A DNA stretch of 14,753 nt from Desulfobacteraceae bacterium (GCA_013202725.1 JABMRH010000057.1:1-14753), one strand, 5' to 3'; positions 1 through 7,900 are shown, counted from the first letter of the stretch. A program made the numbers and translations. Notes: generated from the letters alone by a model not told the origin.

Positions 1-92
1 ACATTTACAAAATGCGCTTGTTTTTGCGCAGATAAAAATGCGCCTACCAGCATTCAATAATGAGATAAGCGCTTTTATAATTTTGAGTTTTT

Positions 93-154
93 AATTTTTA
101 ATTGTGAATGAAGAAAAGAGTTCAATTTTAATTCAACATTCAAAATTAACAATT
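93..154. repeat. AT-rich imperfect inverted repeat downstream of the qrc cluster
   Basis: Bases 93-110 and 137-154 are 18-nt inverted arms that match at 16 of 18 positions, separated by 26 nt. The arms are almost pure A/T with one conserved CATTC end. It begins two bases past the stop codon of the small gene at 156-308, on the minus strand. It could act as a weak transcript-end structure, but it lacks a GC-rich stem and looks more like a degenerate dispersed repeat. The remaining bases from 1 to 92 show no gene that I can support. Confidence 0.45.
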
Positions 155-155
155 T

Positions 156-308
156 TTAATGACTACCTTTGCCCTTTACTGTATCAACAATGGCCTTAAT
201 AATGCAATAGGTCATGCCAAGGCCTAAAATAGTAAGGGCATACCACAGGCCTCCCATAAATACCATATGATCCAAATCCCACACCCATTCAAACGAAAAT
301 GGAAGCAT
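156..308 (-). CDS. small single-pass membrane protein, candidate accessory subunit of Qrc
   Basis: This 50-residue reading frame starts at ATG 308-306 and stops at TAA 158-156. Its start lies inside the 3' end of qrcD, a 20-nt overlap in another frame. A consensus Shine-Dalgarno AGGAGG (320-315) sits six bases before the ATG, which strongly supports translation coupled to qrcD. The protein has an aromatic, acidic N-terminus (LPFSFEWVWDLDH), one hydrophobic segment at about residues 15-41 and a short basic tail (KGKGSH). A positive tail after a single helix suggests that the C-terminus is cytoplasmic. I cannot assign it to a named family. Its position as the last gene of a respiratory membrane complex suggests a small subunit or assembly/stability factor, comparable to the small one-helix subunits of many respiratory complexes. 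That role is inference; the existence of the gene is well supported. Confidence 0.8.
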   Translation of the reverse strand: MLPFSFEWVWDLDHMVFMGGLWYALTILGLGMTYCIIKAIVDTVKGKGSH

Positions 309-1545
309 GTTTCTCCTCCTCAATCTCCTGTTCCTGCGGGAATATCGGCAAATAACGGTATGAAATCATTATCAGAATAATGCCGTATGCTACCGGAAGG
401 ATGGTTGTAGCAATCTCCTGCCAGCTTGGAAAGTACATAAACCAGCTTTCAAAGGTAAGCACAGGCACAGCCATTACCTGGAGCACCATTACCCAGCGAT
501 TCACGCACGCATTAAGCGCGCCAAGGAACACAGCGCTAATAAGCAAAAATGAATACCTGCGCCCTGTTTTGGTAATAAGTATTATAGATGGAATAATTCC
601 GCATATCACAATTTCAAGCACAAGTATCCATATTCCGTATAAAGGATTGTTGGAATAAAAATCCATGAAGTTAAATCCCGCGGCAGGGGCTGTAACTGTA
701 GCCCAGTACCAGGTGTCTACTATCTTTGCAATAGTGTATGTTGCAAGCATCCAGCCGGCGATCTTGGCCAGCAGCATGATAACATTTTGCTTAACAAGCT
801 TCTTTCTTGCAATTTTTTCGGTAATCCATGTAATAAGTATAGTAAAGCACGGGCCGCACGCCGCAGCCGACCATGTAAAGAGAAAGAATGTCCATGGCCA
901 GATGAAAACACCTTCCCTGTAGGCAAAGGGGCGTCCAAAAAGCACGCCCGCAACTCCGCCAAGAGATCCCTGATGGAAAAAGGAAAGAAAAGCGCCTGTT
1001 GCCGCAAATATTGCCATTATTCCGTGCATATTATGGCTCAGGTTATGAAAAAACGGTACCCTGTCAATCTGCCGGTTCTCAAGAATAAGGGGAATATATT
1101 CTATTGTAAGAACCGCAAAATAGCATGAAAGACAGAAAGCCACTTCGGTCAGCATTGAGTGAACATTTGCATGCCAGAAAATAAACCACCCTCTCAGAGG
1201 TTGCCCAATATCTATCGCAAGAATAAGAAGCGCGGAACTGTAACAGATAAACCCTATTAAAACAGCATAGTTTATGATATTTTTCAGTTCATCCTTTCCA
1301 AAAATATATCTTAATAAACCGGTAAAGAAAGCTCCTCCGCCAATGGCAATAACCGCGAGATCAGCCCAGATCCATAGGGCAAACCCGTAGGCATCATTCA
1401 TGTTTGTCTGGTTAAGCCCCTTAAACCAGCAAAGAAGCATGGCAACAACGCCCCACAAAAGCACGGCGCCGAAAATAACCAGCCAAAAAATAAATTTCCC
1501 AAATGAACAGCGTTTAACCCCCTCGGGTATTAATGCAGAATCCAT
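289..1545 (-). CDS. qrcD: QrcD-like NrfD-family integral membrane quinone-interacting subunit
   Basis: This 418-residue protein is very hydrophobic, with about ten predicted transmembrane helices (first at about 16-40, last at about 385-405). That count fits the long NrfD/PsrC/HmcC branch of membrane subunits. In the Qrc complex this subunit anchors the periplasmic proteins and carries the menaquinone site. A helix with buried His residues (FWHANVHSM, about 124-132) and the NMHG..FFHQGSLGG stretch (about 172-196) are typical of the family. The start at ATG 1545-1543 is preceded by AGGAG ten bases upstream. The gap to the Fe-S gene upstream is 38 nt, and its 3' end overlaps a small gene by 20 nt. 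The family assignment is firm. The Qrc label, rather than another NrfD-containing complex, rests on the four-gene arrangement. Confidence 0.87.
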   Translation of the reverse strand: MDSALIPEGVKRCSFGKFIFWLVIFGAVLLWGVVAMLLCWFKGLNQTNMNDAYGFALWIWADLAVIAIGGGAFFTGLLRYIFGKDELKNIINYAVLIGFICYSSALLILAIDIGQPLRGWFIFWHANVHSMLTEVAFCLSCYFAVLTIEYIPLILENRQIDRVPFFHNLSHNMHGIMAIFAATGAFLSFFHQGSLGGVAGVLFGRPFAYREGVFIWPWTFFLFTWSAAACGPCFTILITWITEKIARKKLVKQNVIMLLAKIAGWMLATYTIAKIVDTWYWATVTAPAAGFNFMDFYSNNPLYGIWILVLEIVICGIIPSIILITKTGRRYSFLLISAVFLGALNACVNRWVMVLQVMAVPVLTFESWFMYFPSWQEIATTILPVAYGIILIMISYRYLPIFPQEQEIEEEKHASIFV

Positions 1546-1583
1546 AAGTTATGTGCTCCTAAAATATATGCGGTTATAATTTT

Positions 1584-2390
1584 TTAATGGTTTCCTTGTT
1601 TACCCTCGTCTTTAATATAGTTATCTCCAGCTCGCCTCACCCACCTGCGGCTTGAAAGATAATAAACTTTGGGATTCGTGCCAAGTCTCTCAAGAAGCCG
1701 GAATGCGTTGGGATTCATCGGCCGGCCCCCATGTTTATGGTCGGGCTTTGCAATTTGACAGACAGCATGACCAGGATTGTTCAAATCGCCGAATATAATA
1801 GCGCCGGCAGGACACGCCTGCGTACATGAAGTTTGATATTCATCCTCCTTTAGCTCACGATGGCCTTCAACATACGCCTTGTTCATTGCCAATTGATATC
1901 TGTGGAAGCAAAAACTGCATTTTTCCACCACGCCTCTCATGCGTGGAGAAACATTCGGGCTTAAGTATTTTTCCATACCATCGGGCCAGACAGGATCCCA
2001 CCAGTTAAAATAGCGTGCATGATACGGACAGGCAGCCATACAGTACCTGCATCCAAAACAGCGCGTATAAATCTGGCTGACAATCCCTGTTTCATGGCTA
2101 TAATCGGTAGCAACTGCCGGGCAAACAGATACGCATGGCGCATGGCCATGATCCCCCTCGCAATGCATACAGGGCCTGGGGATATAGCATATTTCAGCTT
2201 CAGGAAATTTTTTGCCGTTTGTCAACTTGTAAACACGCATCCATGTAATGCTGTCGAGCTTGTTTGATTCATCCTTTTTAAACGGAACGTTATTTTCAGC
2301 CATACAGGCCGCCATACAGGCTCCACATCCGGTACATTTATCAAGATCTATGACCATCCCATACTTTTTGGCTTTTGTGTGTTCTTCCAT
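1584..2390 (-). CDS. qrcC: QrcC-like periplasmic iron-sulfur protein with four [4Fe-4S] clusters
   Basis: This ferredoxin-like electron-transfer subunit has about 268 residues. Numbering from a TTG at 2393, cysteines fall in four groups: 20/23/26/30 (CTGCGACMAAC), 69-91 (including CMHC and CVSVCP), 112/115/118/122 (CFGCRYCMAAC) and 159/162/190/194 (CSFC...CTQACP). This is the DmsB/PsrB/NrfC-type pattern, which wires a catalytic-family subunit to an NrfD membrane partner. I prefer ATG 2390-2388 as the start. The TTG three bases upstream (2393-2391) is possible, because the purine-rich AAGGATGGGG region sits upstream of both. There is no signal peptide, so export as a complex with the Tat-bearing QrcB is likely. 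Separation from the MopB-like gene distinguishes this from alternative complex III, where the two are fused. Confidence 0.88.
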   Translation of the reverse strand: MEEHTKAKKYGMVIDLDKCTGCGACMAACMAENNVPFKKDESNKLDSITWMRVYKLTNGKKFPEAEICYIPRPCMHCEGDHGHAPCVSVCPAVATDYSHETGIVSQIYTRCFGCRYCMAACPYHARYFNWWDPVWPDGMEKYLSPNVSPRMRGVVEKCSFCFHRYQLAMNKAYVEGHRELKEDEYQTSCTQACPAGAIIFGDLNNPGHAVCQIAKPDHKHGGRPMNPNAFRLLERLGTNPKVYYLSSRRWVRRAGDNYIKDEGKQGNH

Positions 2391-2409
2391 CAAAACCCCA
2401 TCCTTTGCT

Positions 2410-4623
2410 TTAAGCTCTTATCAGCTTGGCCCTTATTCCCCAGGCTGCATTCAGACCGGAAACAGGATCTTCGACCGGACCGATAAGTTCGTTAAAATTA
2501 ATGCCCTTATCAGCCAGATACTCATCATAGGCTGTGTGGCCCAGTCCTCTTGGTATAGCTACAATACCCGGCATAATTCCATCAAAATAATGAACCCTAA
2601 CCTTTGCCTGACCTTTTGGAGTACTTAAAATCGCATATCCGCCTTCAACAAATCCTCTTGTTGTTTTTGGATTAATTTCAACAACAATGTCTTTGCCCTT
2701 AAGGGCTGTATCCTCTACGGTTTTTATGGCAAAGGGCGGAGCTCCGATAAAACCGCTTGCAAGCCTCATGGAATCGTACGGCATAAGTATAAGAGGATAA
2801 GCTTGTTCATCTCCTTCAATCTTTATTGATTCTGCTCTGCCCTTGTTAACAAACTCAAATTTTCCGGAAGGTGTATTAAATGCGCCTTCCCAGGCCGCGG
2901 GCCTGAAATTAGAATCAGCCCAGAATCCATTATTAACTAATCCATCCCACTTGTTTCCCAGTGTTTTCTTTAGGCAAGCTTCATAACTGTCCCAGGGAAA
3001 AGCTTCCGCTATCCTGCCGCCAAACGATTTTGCCATGAGAAGTATCACGTCGCCCAGATGTTTTGTATTAAACTGTGGCTTTACTACCGGCTTTGAAAGG
3101 CCTATAATCGGCTTCTGCAGTCCAACCGGTGTCGGCACATCCTCATAGCGTTCAAGGAAAACATGGTTTGGAAGGATAAGATCGGCATTTTCAGCAGTTT
3201 CATCCATATATGAAGAAAAACTTACAACAAACGGCACTCTGTTAAATGCCTCTTTCACCGCCTTGGTATCAGGTATTGTATAAACAGGGTTGGCGCCTGC
3301 AACAAAAAGAGCCTCTATAGGATATTTCTCCCCGGAATTAATAGCATCGGGCAACCTGTCTAACAAATATCTTGTATCCGGATATTTTTTGCTCCCTGCG
3401 CCGTCAATACGCCCCTTATGCATACCATTTGCCGCAGTGCGATCCATTTCTACTTCAGGCCATTTTATATAATCAGGATACGGGACAGCGCAGACGCCTC
3501 CCTTTTTATTGATATTGCCGACAAGCGCATTTAAGGCATGCACTGCCATAAATTCATTCAGGCTGCCTGGTGTTTCCCCCTGACCTCGGCCGCAAACCGC
3601 CAGAGGTTTTGATGCGCCTGCAAAGCTCTTAGCCAAAGATTCTATTGTGGAAGCAGATACGCCGGTAATCTCCGAAACATCATCAGGGCTGAATTCATTA
3701 AGCACAATCTGCTTGAATTCTTCAAAGCCGGAAGAATAATTATTAACAAAATCATTATGATACAACGATTCTTGGATAATCACATTGGCAATACCCAGAG
3801 CCAGAGCAGCTTCTGTTCCCGGATTTATGGCAACCCATTTATCTGCTTTAGCGGCCGTGTTGGACAGGCGGGATTCGATCTGCACTACTTTGCCTCGCTC
3901 TTTCCACATACTATTTGCCTTAATCATACGCACCGGCGAACCCCAGCCCTCTATCAGCCCGCTCCCAAAGCTCAAGACAAAATCGGAATTTTCAACATCA
4001 AATCCAACTGAAGCCTGAACGCCCTGCATAAGATACGTTGTCAGCTCGTATGAATCCTGAATCGATGGAATGCGTATAAAATTTGGAGAACCATATACCG
4101 TCAAAAATCTCCCTAAAAGGTGAGCCGTTGTTCCACTATCAGTACCGGAAATACAGGCAACAGTGTGAGACTTGCCTTTTTCTCTTAACTCTCCAAGTTT
4201 TTTTACAACCTCTGCAATAGCTTCATCCCAGGAGATTTTTTCCCATCTTCCTTCACCTCTCGCCCCTGCCCTTTTTAATGGAGTTTTGACACGTGTCGGG
4301 CCATAAAGCAGTTGAAGGCCGGATAGGCCCAGAACACATATGCCGCCATCATTTACAGGATGCCCTTTCATGCCCTCTATTTTAATTGCCCGATCCCCGA
4401 TCATTGACCTGACCTTGCGAACAGTAATACCGCAACCACCAGGGCAGAGTGTGCATATAGAATCTACATGACTGACCTCTCCATCCTCCGGCACAGGAGT
4501 CCATGGCCACATCTGTGTCCATATGGAACTGTCATCCATCAGCTTCAATGGTAATGGTGAAAGGGCTGTGCCGGCTGCACCGCCGATTATCAATGATAAA
4601 AAACTTCTTCTACATACCTTCAT
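2410..4623 (-). CDS. qrcB: QrcB-like molybdopterin-oxidoreductase-family subunit, Tat-exported
   Basis: This 737-residue member of the DMSO-reductase (MopB) superfamily begins with a twin-arginine signal, CRRSFLS at residues 4-10, followed by a hydrophobic stretch with small residues to about 22. An N-terminal [4Fe-4S] site follows: C57, C60, C64 and C96 (C-X2-C-X3-C-X31-C). The MopB body includes ISWDEAIAEV (about 130-139), GRGQGETPGSLNE and a C-terminal dinucleotide-binding-like domain (from about 610). I see no Cys or Sec in the segment at about 180-215 where catalytic members carry the molybdenum ligand. QrcB of studied sulfate reducers is described as lacking molybdenum and acting in electron transfer. 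The start at ATG 4623-4621 has AAGGGG nine bases upstream. The gene lies 49 nt downstream of qrcA and 19 nt upstream of qrcC's preferred ATG. Confidence 0.88.
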   Translation of the reverse strand: MKVCRRSFLSLIIGGAAGTALSPLPLKLMDDSSIWTQMWPWTPVPEDGEVSHVDSICTLCPGGCGITVRKVRSMIGDRAIKIEGMKGHPVNDGGICVLGLSGLQLLYGPTRVKTPLKRAGARGEGRWEKISWDEAIAEVVKKLGELREKGKSHTVACISGTDSGTTAHLLGRFLTVYGSPNFIRIPSIQDSYELTTYLMQGVQASVGFDVENSDFVLSFGSGLIEGWGSPVRMIKANSMWKERGKVVQIESRLSNTAAKADKWVAINPGTEAALALGIANVIIQESLYHNDFVNNYSSGFEEFKQIVLNEFSPDDVSEITGVSASTIESLAKSFAGASKPLAVCGRGQGETPGSLNEFMAVHALNALVGNINKKGGVCAVPYPDYIKWPEVEMDRTAANGMHKGRIDGAGSKKYPDTRYLLDRLPDAINSGEKYPIEALFVAGANPVYTIPDTKAVKEAFNRVPFVVSFSSYMDETAENADLILPNHVFLERYEDVPTPVGLQKPIIGLSKPVVKPQFNTKHLGDVILLMAKSFGGRIAEAFPWDSYEACLKKTLGNKWDGLVNNGFWADSNFRPAAWEGAFNTPSGKFEFVNKGRAESIKIEGDEQAYPLILMPYDSMRLASGFIGAPPFAIKTVEDTALKGKDIVVEINPKTTRGFVEGGYAILSTPKGQAKVRVHYFDGIMPGIVAIPRGLGHTAYDEYLADKGINFNELIGPVEDPVSGLNAAWGIRAKLIRA

Positions 4624-4672
4624 AAGATTCTACCCCTTAAAATATTGCTAATAAACTAATGAGGTTATCAGC

Positions 4673-5437
4673 CTATTTATGGCATACAAAACACGCATCT
4701 TTTTCTATATGAACTTTTATCTGACTACTCGCCGGTTTTTCATAAGGTCGAGGCATCCAGCTAATAGGCCACGGAAGTGTCTCAACGATTTTTGGAACCG
4801 CTTTATTTTCAGCATGACATTCAGCACAATCATCCATTTTCATCCGGTCCCAGGTATTCTTTTTGAGCCCGGCGATGTTTTTTCCCCAGATATCACGGCT
4901 GTATCCTGTAAGCCTGTTTTCTTCGTAAACTCTTGAGTGTGTCGATTCGCCGATATGTCCGTGACATGTAACGCAATCCACTTTTCCCATCTTGACATGG
5001 ACTGCGTGGGAAAAGAATACACAATCAGGCTGCCTTGAATAGACCAGCCACGGCACCTCATTCCCTTTTGCCACATATTCCTCGACGAACTTGGCTTCGT
5101 TGGGATCTTCTCCCATCACCTCTTCGTGACAATCAACGCACTGGGCAAGTTTCGGCACACCGGAAAAGGAGCCGTCTTCACGGAAAAAATGGCAACTTTC
5201 ACATCCTTCCTCAACAGCCGCAACATGAATCACATGGTTAAAATCTATTGGCTGCTTTTTTTGAGAATAGAGAAGCTTCGGGAAAATCCACCATCCGACC
5301 GCAAGACTTCCCACTAATCCAATAACGAAAAATATGAGAACGATTCCCCACGATCCATTCTTTTGCTCTTTTCCAGTGGATTTCGTTGTTTCTACCTGCT
5401 CGACAGTCTCTTCAGATTTATCATCTAATGTACTCAT
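4673..5437 (-). CDS. qrcA: QrcA-like membrane-anchored multihaem cytochrome c
   Basis: This 254-residue protein has a charged N-terminus of about 30 residues, one transmembrane anchor at about 31-51 and a periplasmic cytochrome domain. I count five CXXCH haem-binding motifs, at residues 79-83, 100-104, 155-159, 204-208 and 249-253; the last ends one residue before the C-terminus. Extra His residues (HVIHV at 68-72, FSHAVHV at 142-148) are likely axial ligands. In Qrc this subunit accepts electrons from periplasmic tetrahaem cytochrome c3. The start at ATG 5437-5435 has GGAG five bases upstream. It is the first gene of the qrc set and lies 131 bp after ccsA. D. vulgaris QrcA is, as I recall, described as a hexahaem protein, so a possible non-canonical site at C139 (CVFFSH) deserves attention. 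Confidence 0.87.
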   Translation of the reverse strand: MSTLDDKSEETVEQVETTKSTGKEQKNGSWGIVLIFFVIGLVGSLAVGWWIFPKLLYSQKKQPIDFNHVIHVAAVEEGCESCHFFREDGSFSGVPKLAQCVDCHEEVMGEDPNEAKFVEEYVAKGNEVPWLVYSRQPDCVFFSHAVHVKMGKVDCVTCHGHIGESTHSRVYEENRLTGYSRDIWGKNIAGLKKNTWDRMKMDDCAECHAENKAVPKIVETLPWPISWMPRPYEKPASSQIKVHIEKDACFVCHK

Positions 5438-5527
5438 ATAAACTCCGTTAAGTTTTAGGTAAAGTAAACAAAGTTGAACAATTTTTTATTATGGTATGAA
5501 CGTATGATATAAAAGGCAATTTTTGGA

Positions 5528-5556
5528 CATTTACCTATAAATATCATTTTTGTCAA
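5528..5556 (-). promoter_or_regulatory. candidate sigma-70-type promoter for the qrc genes
   Basis: On the minus strand a perfect TTGACA (5556-5551) is followed, after a 17-nt spacer, by TAAATG (5533-5528), a poor -10 matching about half of TATAAT. It lies in the 131-bp spacer between ccsA and qrcA, and would give a leader of roughly 85 nt before qrcA. No terminator is visible after ccsA, so readthrough from the ccs genes is equally possible. The -35 is good; the pair as a whole is tentative. Confidence 0.33.
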
Positions 5557-5568
5557 GAAAAATTATTA

Positions 5569-6408
5569 TTATCCCTGACCATAACTGTGTAAACCCGGCA
5601 GCAAATTCACGCCAAAATATGTAAACATAACGGCCAGAAATCCTATTATGGAAAGATAGGCGATTTTCTTTCCTTCCCAGCCTCTCATCATCCTTGCATG
5701 TAATAGTGTCGCATAAACAAACCAGGTTATCAGAGACCATGTTTCTTTCGGATCCCATGACCAGTAACTCCCCCATGCCGAATTTGCCCATACAGCCCCT
5801 GTTATTATCCCGATTGTCAGAAATAAAAAACCAAGTGTTACCATTTGATATGTTAATTCATCCAGAATGCCGGCATCCGGGAAATGACTAAACAAACCGG
5901 TTTTGCTCCCTGTTTTTCTTTGACTAAAAAGATATATGAGGCTTACGGCAAAAGCAATTGCAAATCCGGCGTATCCAATAAAACAGGTGACTACATGGGC
6001 AATAAGCCAGTTGCTTTTTAATGCCGGAATCAAGGGCTGTATACGATCATTAATGTTTGGGGAAAGTGATGCATAAGCTATGGCCATAAAGGCAAGAGGG
6101 GTCGCAAAGGCTCCAATTATCCGGTTTTTATAAGTCTGCTCAACTACAAGATATATAACTCCGATAGTCCACGCAAAAAAGACAAGGGACTCATACATAT
6201 TTGAAAGCGGGGCATGACCTATTCCAAGCCTGTAAGATTCTATCCATCGCAAAGCAATACCCCCTGTATTGCCGACAACAGCAATTATAGCTATCCATGT
6301 GGCAATCCTGCCGGGCAACTGTTTCTTAAAAACCCAGGAAACAATATATAAAAATGCTGCTATGCCATAAATAAATGTTACAATTGATAATAAATTTGAA
6401 CTGTTCAT
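5569..6408 (-). CDS. ccsA: System II cytochrome c biogenesis protein CcsA/ResC (CcsB) type
   Basis: This 279-residue integral membrane protein has about eight hydrophobic segments. It carries the tryptophan-rich haem-handling WWD motif AWGSYWSWDPKE at residues 211-222. Conserved histidines flank it in the usual places: H65 (GIGHAPLSNMYES), H138 in a helix (WLIAHVV), H237 (LLHARM) and H274 (PGLHSYG). With Ccs1/ResB it forms the synthase that exports haem and ligates it to CXXCH motifs of apocytochromes at the outer face of the membrane. The start at ATG 6408-6406 has AAGGA seven bases upstream. The gene follows resB after a repeat-rich spacer and precedes qrcA, so the machinery sits beside one of its probable clients. 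Naming varies among bacteria (CcsA, CcsB, ResC); the family is certain. Confidence 0.92.
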   Translation of the reverse strand: MNSSNLLSIVTFIYGIAAFLYIVSWVFKKQLPGRIATWIAIIAVVGNTGGIALRWIESYRLGIGHAPLSNMYESLVFFAWTIGVIYLVVEQTYKNRIIGAFATPLAFMAIAYASLSPNINDRIQPLIPALKSNWLIAHVVTCFIGYAGFAIAFAVSLIYLFSQRKTGSKTGLFSHFPDAGILDELTYQMVTLGFLFLTIGIITGAVWANSAWGSYWSWDPKETWSLITWFVYATLLHARMMRGWEGKKIAYLSIIGFLAVMFTYFGVNLLPGLHSYGQG

Positions 6409-6427
6409 AAATTAATCCTTAAATATT

Positions 6428-6455
6428 GATGAATTCGTAAAAAGCCGAATTCATC
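6428..6455. repeat. perfect 10-bp inverted repeat next to ccsA ribosome binding site
   Basis: GATGAATTCG (6428-6437) and CGAATTCATC (6446-6455) are perfectly complementary arms with an 8-nt loop. The hairpin ends seven bases upstream of the AAGGA ribosome binding site of ccsA (6420-6416), so on the minus-strand transcript it forms just ahead of the ccsA start. It may influence translation or mRNA processing. It directly abuts the 14-bp tandem repeat and could be part of the same inserted repeat unit. Confidence 0.6.
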
Positions 6456-6538
6456 AGGTGTTAAGTGTTAGGTGTTAAGTGTTAGGTTAAAGCAAATGTC
6501 TGTTTAATCATATACTTAACCCTTAACACTTAACACTT
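6456..6538. repeat. 14-bp tandem repeat with a facing inverted copy, between resB and ccsA
   Basis: AGGTGTTAAGTGTT occurs twice head to tail (6456-6469 and 6470-6483), followed by the partial AGGTT. An inverted, slightly degenerate copy (CTTAACCCTTAACACTTAACACTT without its ends, within 6515-6538) faces it across about 25 nt, so the whole can fold into a long imperfect hairpin. The inverted copy overlaps the resB stop codon at 6532-6530, so it supplies the last residues of ResB. This arrangement is typical of dispersed palindromic repeats found in intergenic spacers. Confidence 0.65.
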
Positions 6539-7900
6539 GCTCAGGCTTTTCACTATCTTCTTTATCCTGGTTTGCATTCCAAGTTTATTTTTGTTTGCTG
6601 TCCCTGCTACCATAACCCTGTTGTTTTTTCCGCTCCTGCTTATTTCAACACAAAGTCTTTGATGAGACATAAAAAAAGTTATAAAACATCCGATAATCAT
6701 TATTACAAACCCTGAATAAACAACTAAAACCCCGGGATCTCTTGTCACCTGTAACCCTGTATAATATCTATGATCATAATCTACTACGGAAACAACCTGA
6801 TTGCCCTTTCTCATCCTGTCAAAAACCGGAAAACGCACCGGAATTATTACATGGACAGGGCTTCCGTTATTAGGGGTAAGAATGCCCATAAAGGTTTTTC
6901 CAAGATTATGGCCTCCGAAATTATATGAATCCCTGTAACCCTTTACAACAAACTGCCCCGCATCTTCGGGTAGATTAAACTGCTGCCCAAAAGAGACCTT
7001 TTTCTTATAATTCATGCCGGTTATACGGTTTTTAAAACTCAAAGTGATCTCTCTGGGGGGAAGCTCGCCATAAGTGGACTGAAAGATATTTATCCCCTTG
7101 TAACGAAGAGGATCATTCACAATAATATCCCTTGTCAAAACAGATTTCCCTTGTTCAAGTATTGTCAGGGTTGAACGATATTCACTTGGCGCCCCGGAAT
7201 CATAAAATTTTATATTAAAATTATCACACCTGATATTAAAATTTAAATCTTGTGCTTTGCCGGTATTACTCAATCTTATACTATTTATTGTTTTACCTTC
7301 AGGAATATTTACAAATCCTTTAAAACCGAAAATCGAACCCATCAGACCGCCGATCAGCAATAAAATAACACTAAAATGAACCGTATAAACACCAATGCGG
7401 GTCCATCTCCCTTTTTCAGCGAAAACACAGAATCCATTATCAGTTTCTTCAATCCTTCTGTATCCAAAGCTTCTGGAAACAATTGGAGCATATATCCTTT
7501 TCAAGTCTTCGGGTGAACGGCTGTCGGTAAATTCTTCCTTATCAGAAAGACTTCTGAATTTTGAAACATCAAAAAAAGGTTTTTTAACAAATATAATCTT
7601 CAATAAGGAAGAGGATCTGTTTATTGAGCAGACAACTACATTAACCGTCAGCGCAAGAAGCAGAAACTGAAACCACCACGAATGGTACATATCAAAAATG
7701 TCAAAGGCTGACAAAATTCTATAAAGGAATTCACCATATTCATTCAGGTATGCCTCAGGTCTCTCGTTCTGAGGAATTATCGTTCCAATAATAGAAGTAA
7801 CAGCAAGCGACAGAAGAATAACAACGGTTAGCCTGACTGACGCAAATAATTTCCATAACCTGCCGAAAAAATCGGCAGATCCTGTCTTTTTGTTCATCAT
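6530..7900 (-). CDS. resB: System II cytochrome c biogenesis protein ResB/Ccs1
   Basis: This 456-residue protein has ResB/Ccs1 architecture: a helix at about 20-42 (SVRLTVVILLSLAVTSIIGTIIPQ), a second at about 75-95 preceded by the typical HSWWF segment, a third at about 171-192 (VHFSVILLLIGGLMGSIFG), a large periplasmic domain, and a last helix at about 388-412. It partners CcsA in delivering haem to, and reducing, apocytochrome c thiols. Two ATGs are adjacent (7900-7898 and 7897-7895). The ribosome binding site AAGGA lies three bases from the first and six from the second, so the second may be the true start. The last residues and stop codon (LSKC, stop 6532-6530) fall in a repeat, so the C-terminus may differ from relatives. 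Confidence 0.9.
   Translation of the reverse strand: MMNKKTGSADFFGRLWKLFASVRLTVVILLSLAVTSIIGTIIPQNERPEAYLNEYGEFLYRILSAFDIFDMYHSWWFQFLLLALTVNVVVCSINRSSSLLKIIFVKKPFFDVSKFRSLSDKEEFTDSRSPEDLKRIYAPIVSRSFGYRRIEETDNGFCVFAEKGRWTRIGVYTVHFSVILLLIGGLMGSIFGFKGFVNIPEGKTINSIRLSNTGKAQDLNFNIRCDNFNIKFYDSGAPSEYRSTLTILEQGKSVLTRDIIVNDPLRYKGINIFQSTYGELPPREITLSFKNRITGMNYKKKVSFGQQFNLPEDAGQFVVKGYRDSYNFGGHNLGKTFMGILTPNNGSPVHVIIPVRFPVFDRMRKGNQVVSVVDYDHRYYTGLQVTRDPGVLVVYSGFVIMIIGCFITFFMSHQRLCVEISRSGKNNRVMVAGTANKNKLGMQTRIKKIVKSLSKC

Noticed and set aside
1..92. Clustered TGCGC words near the left edge as a structured repeat or array
   Set aside because: The words are irregularly spaced and too short to show a repeat unit. 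There is no CRISPR-like periodicity here or anywhere in the window.
289..5437. Alternative complex III or polysulfide/thiosulfate reductase instead of Qrc
   Set aside because: Alternative complex III has a fused MopB-FeS subunit and the extra ActD, ActE and ActF genes, none of which is here. Polysulfide-reductase-type operons lack the membrane-anchored pentahaem-type cytochrome as first gene. The order cytochrome, MopB-like, FeS, NrfD-like fits Qrc best.
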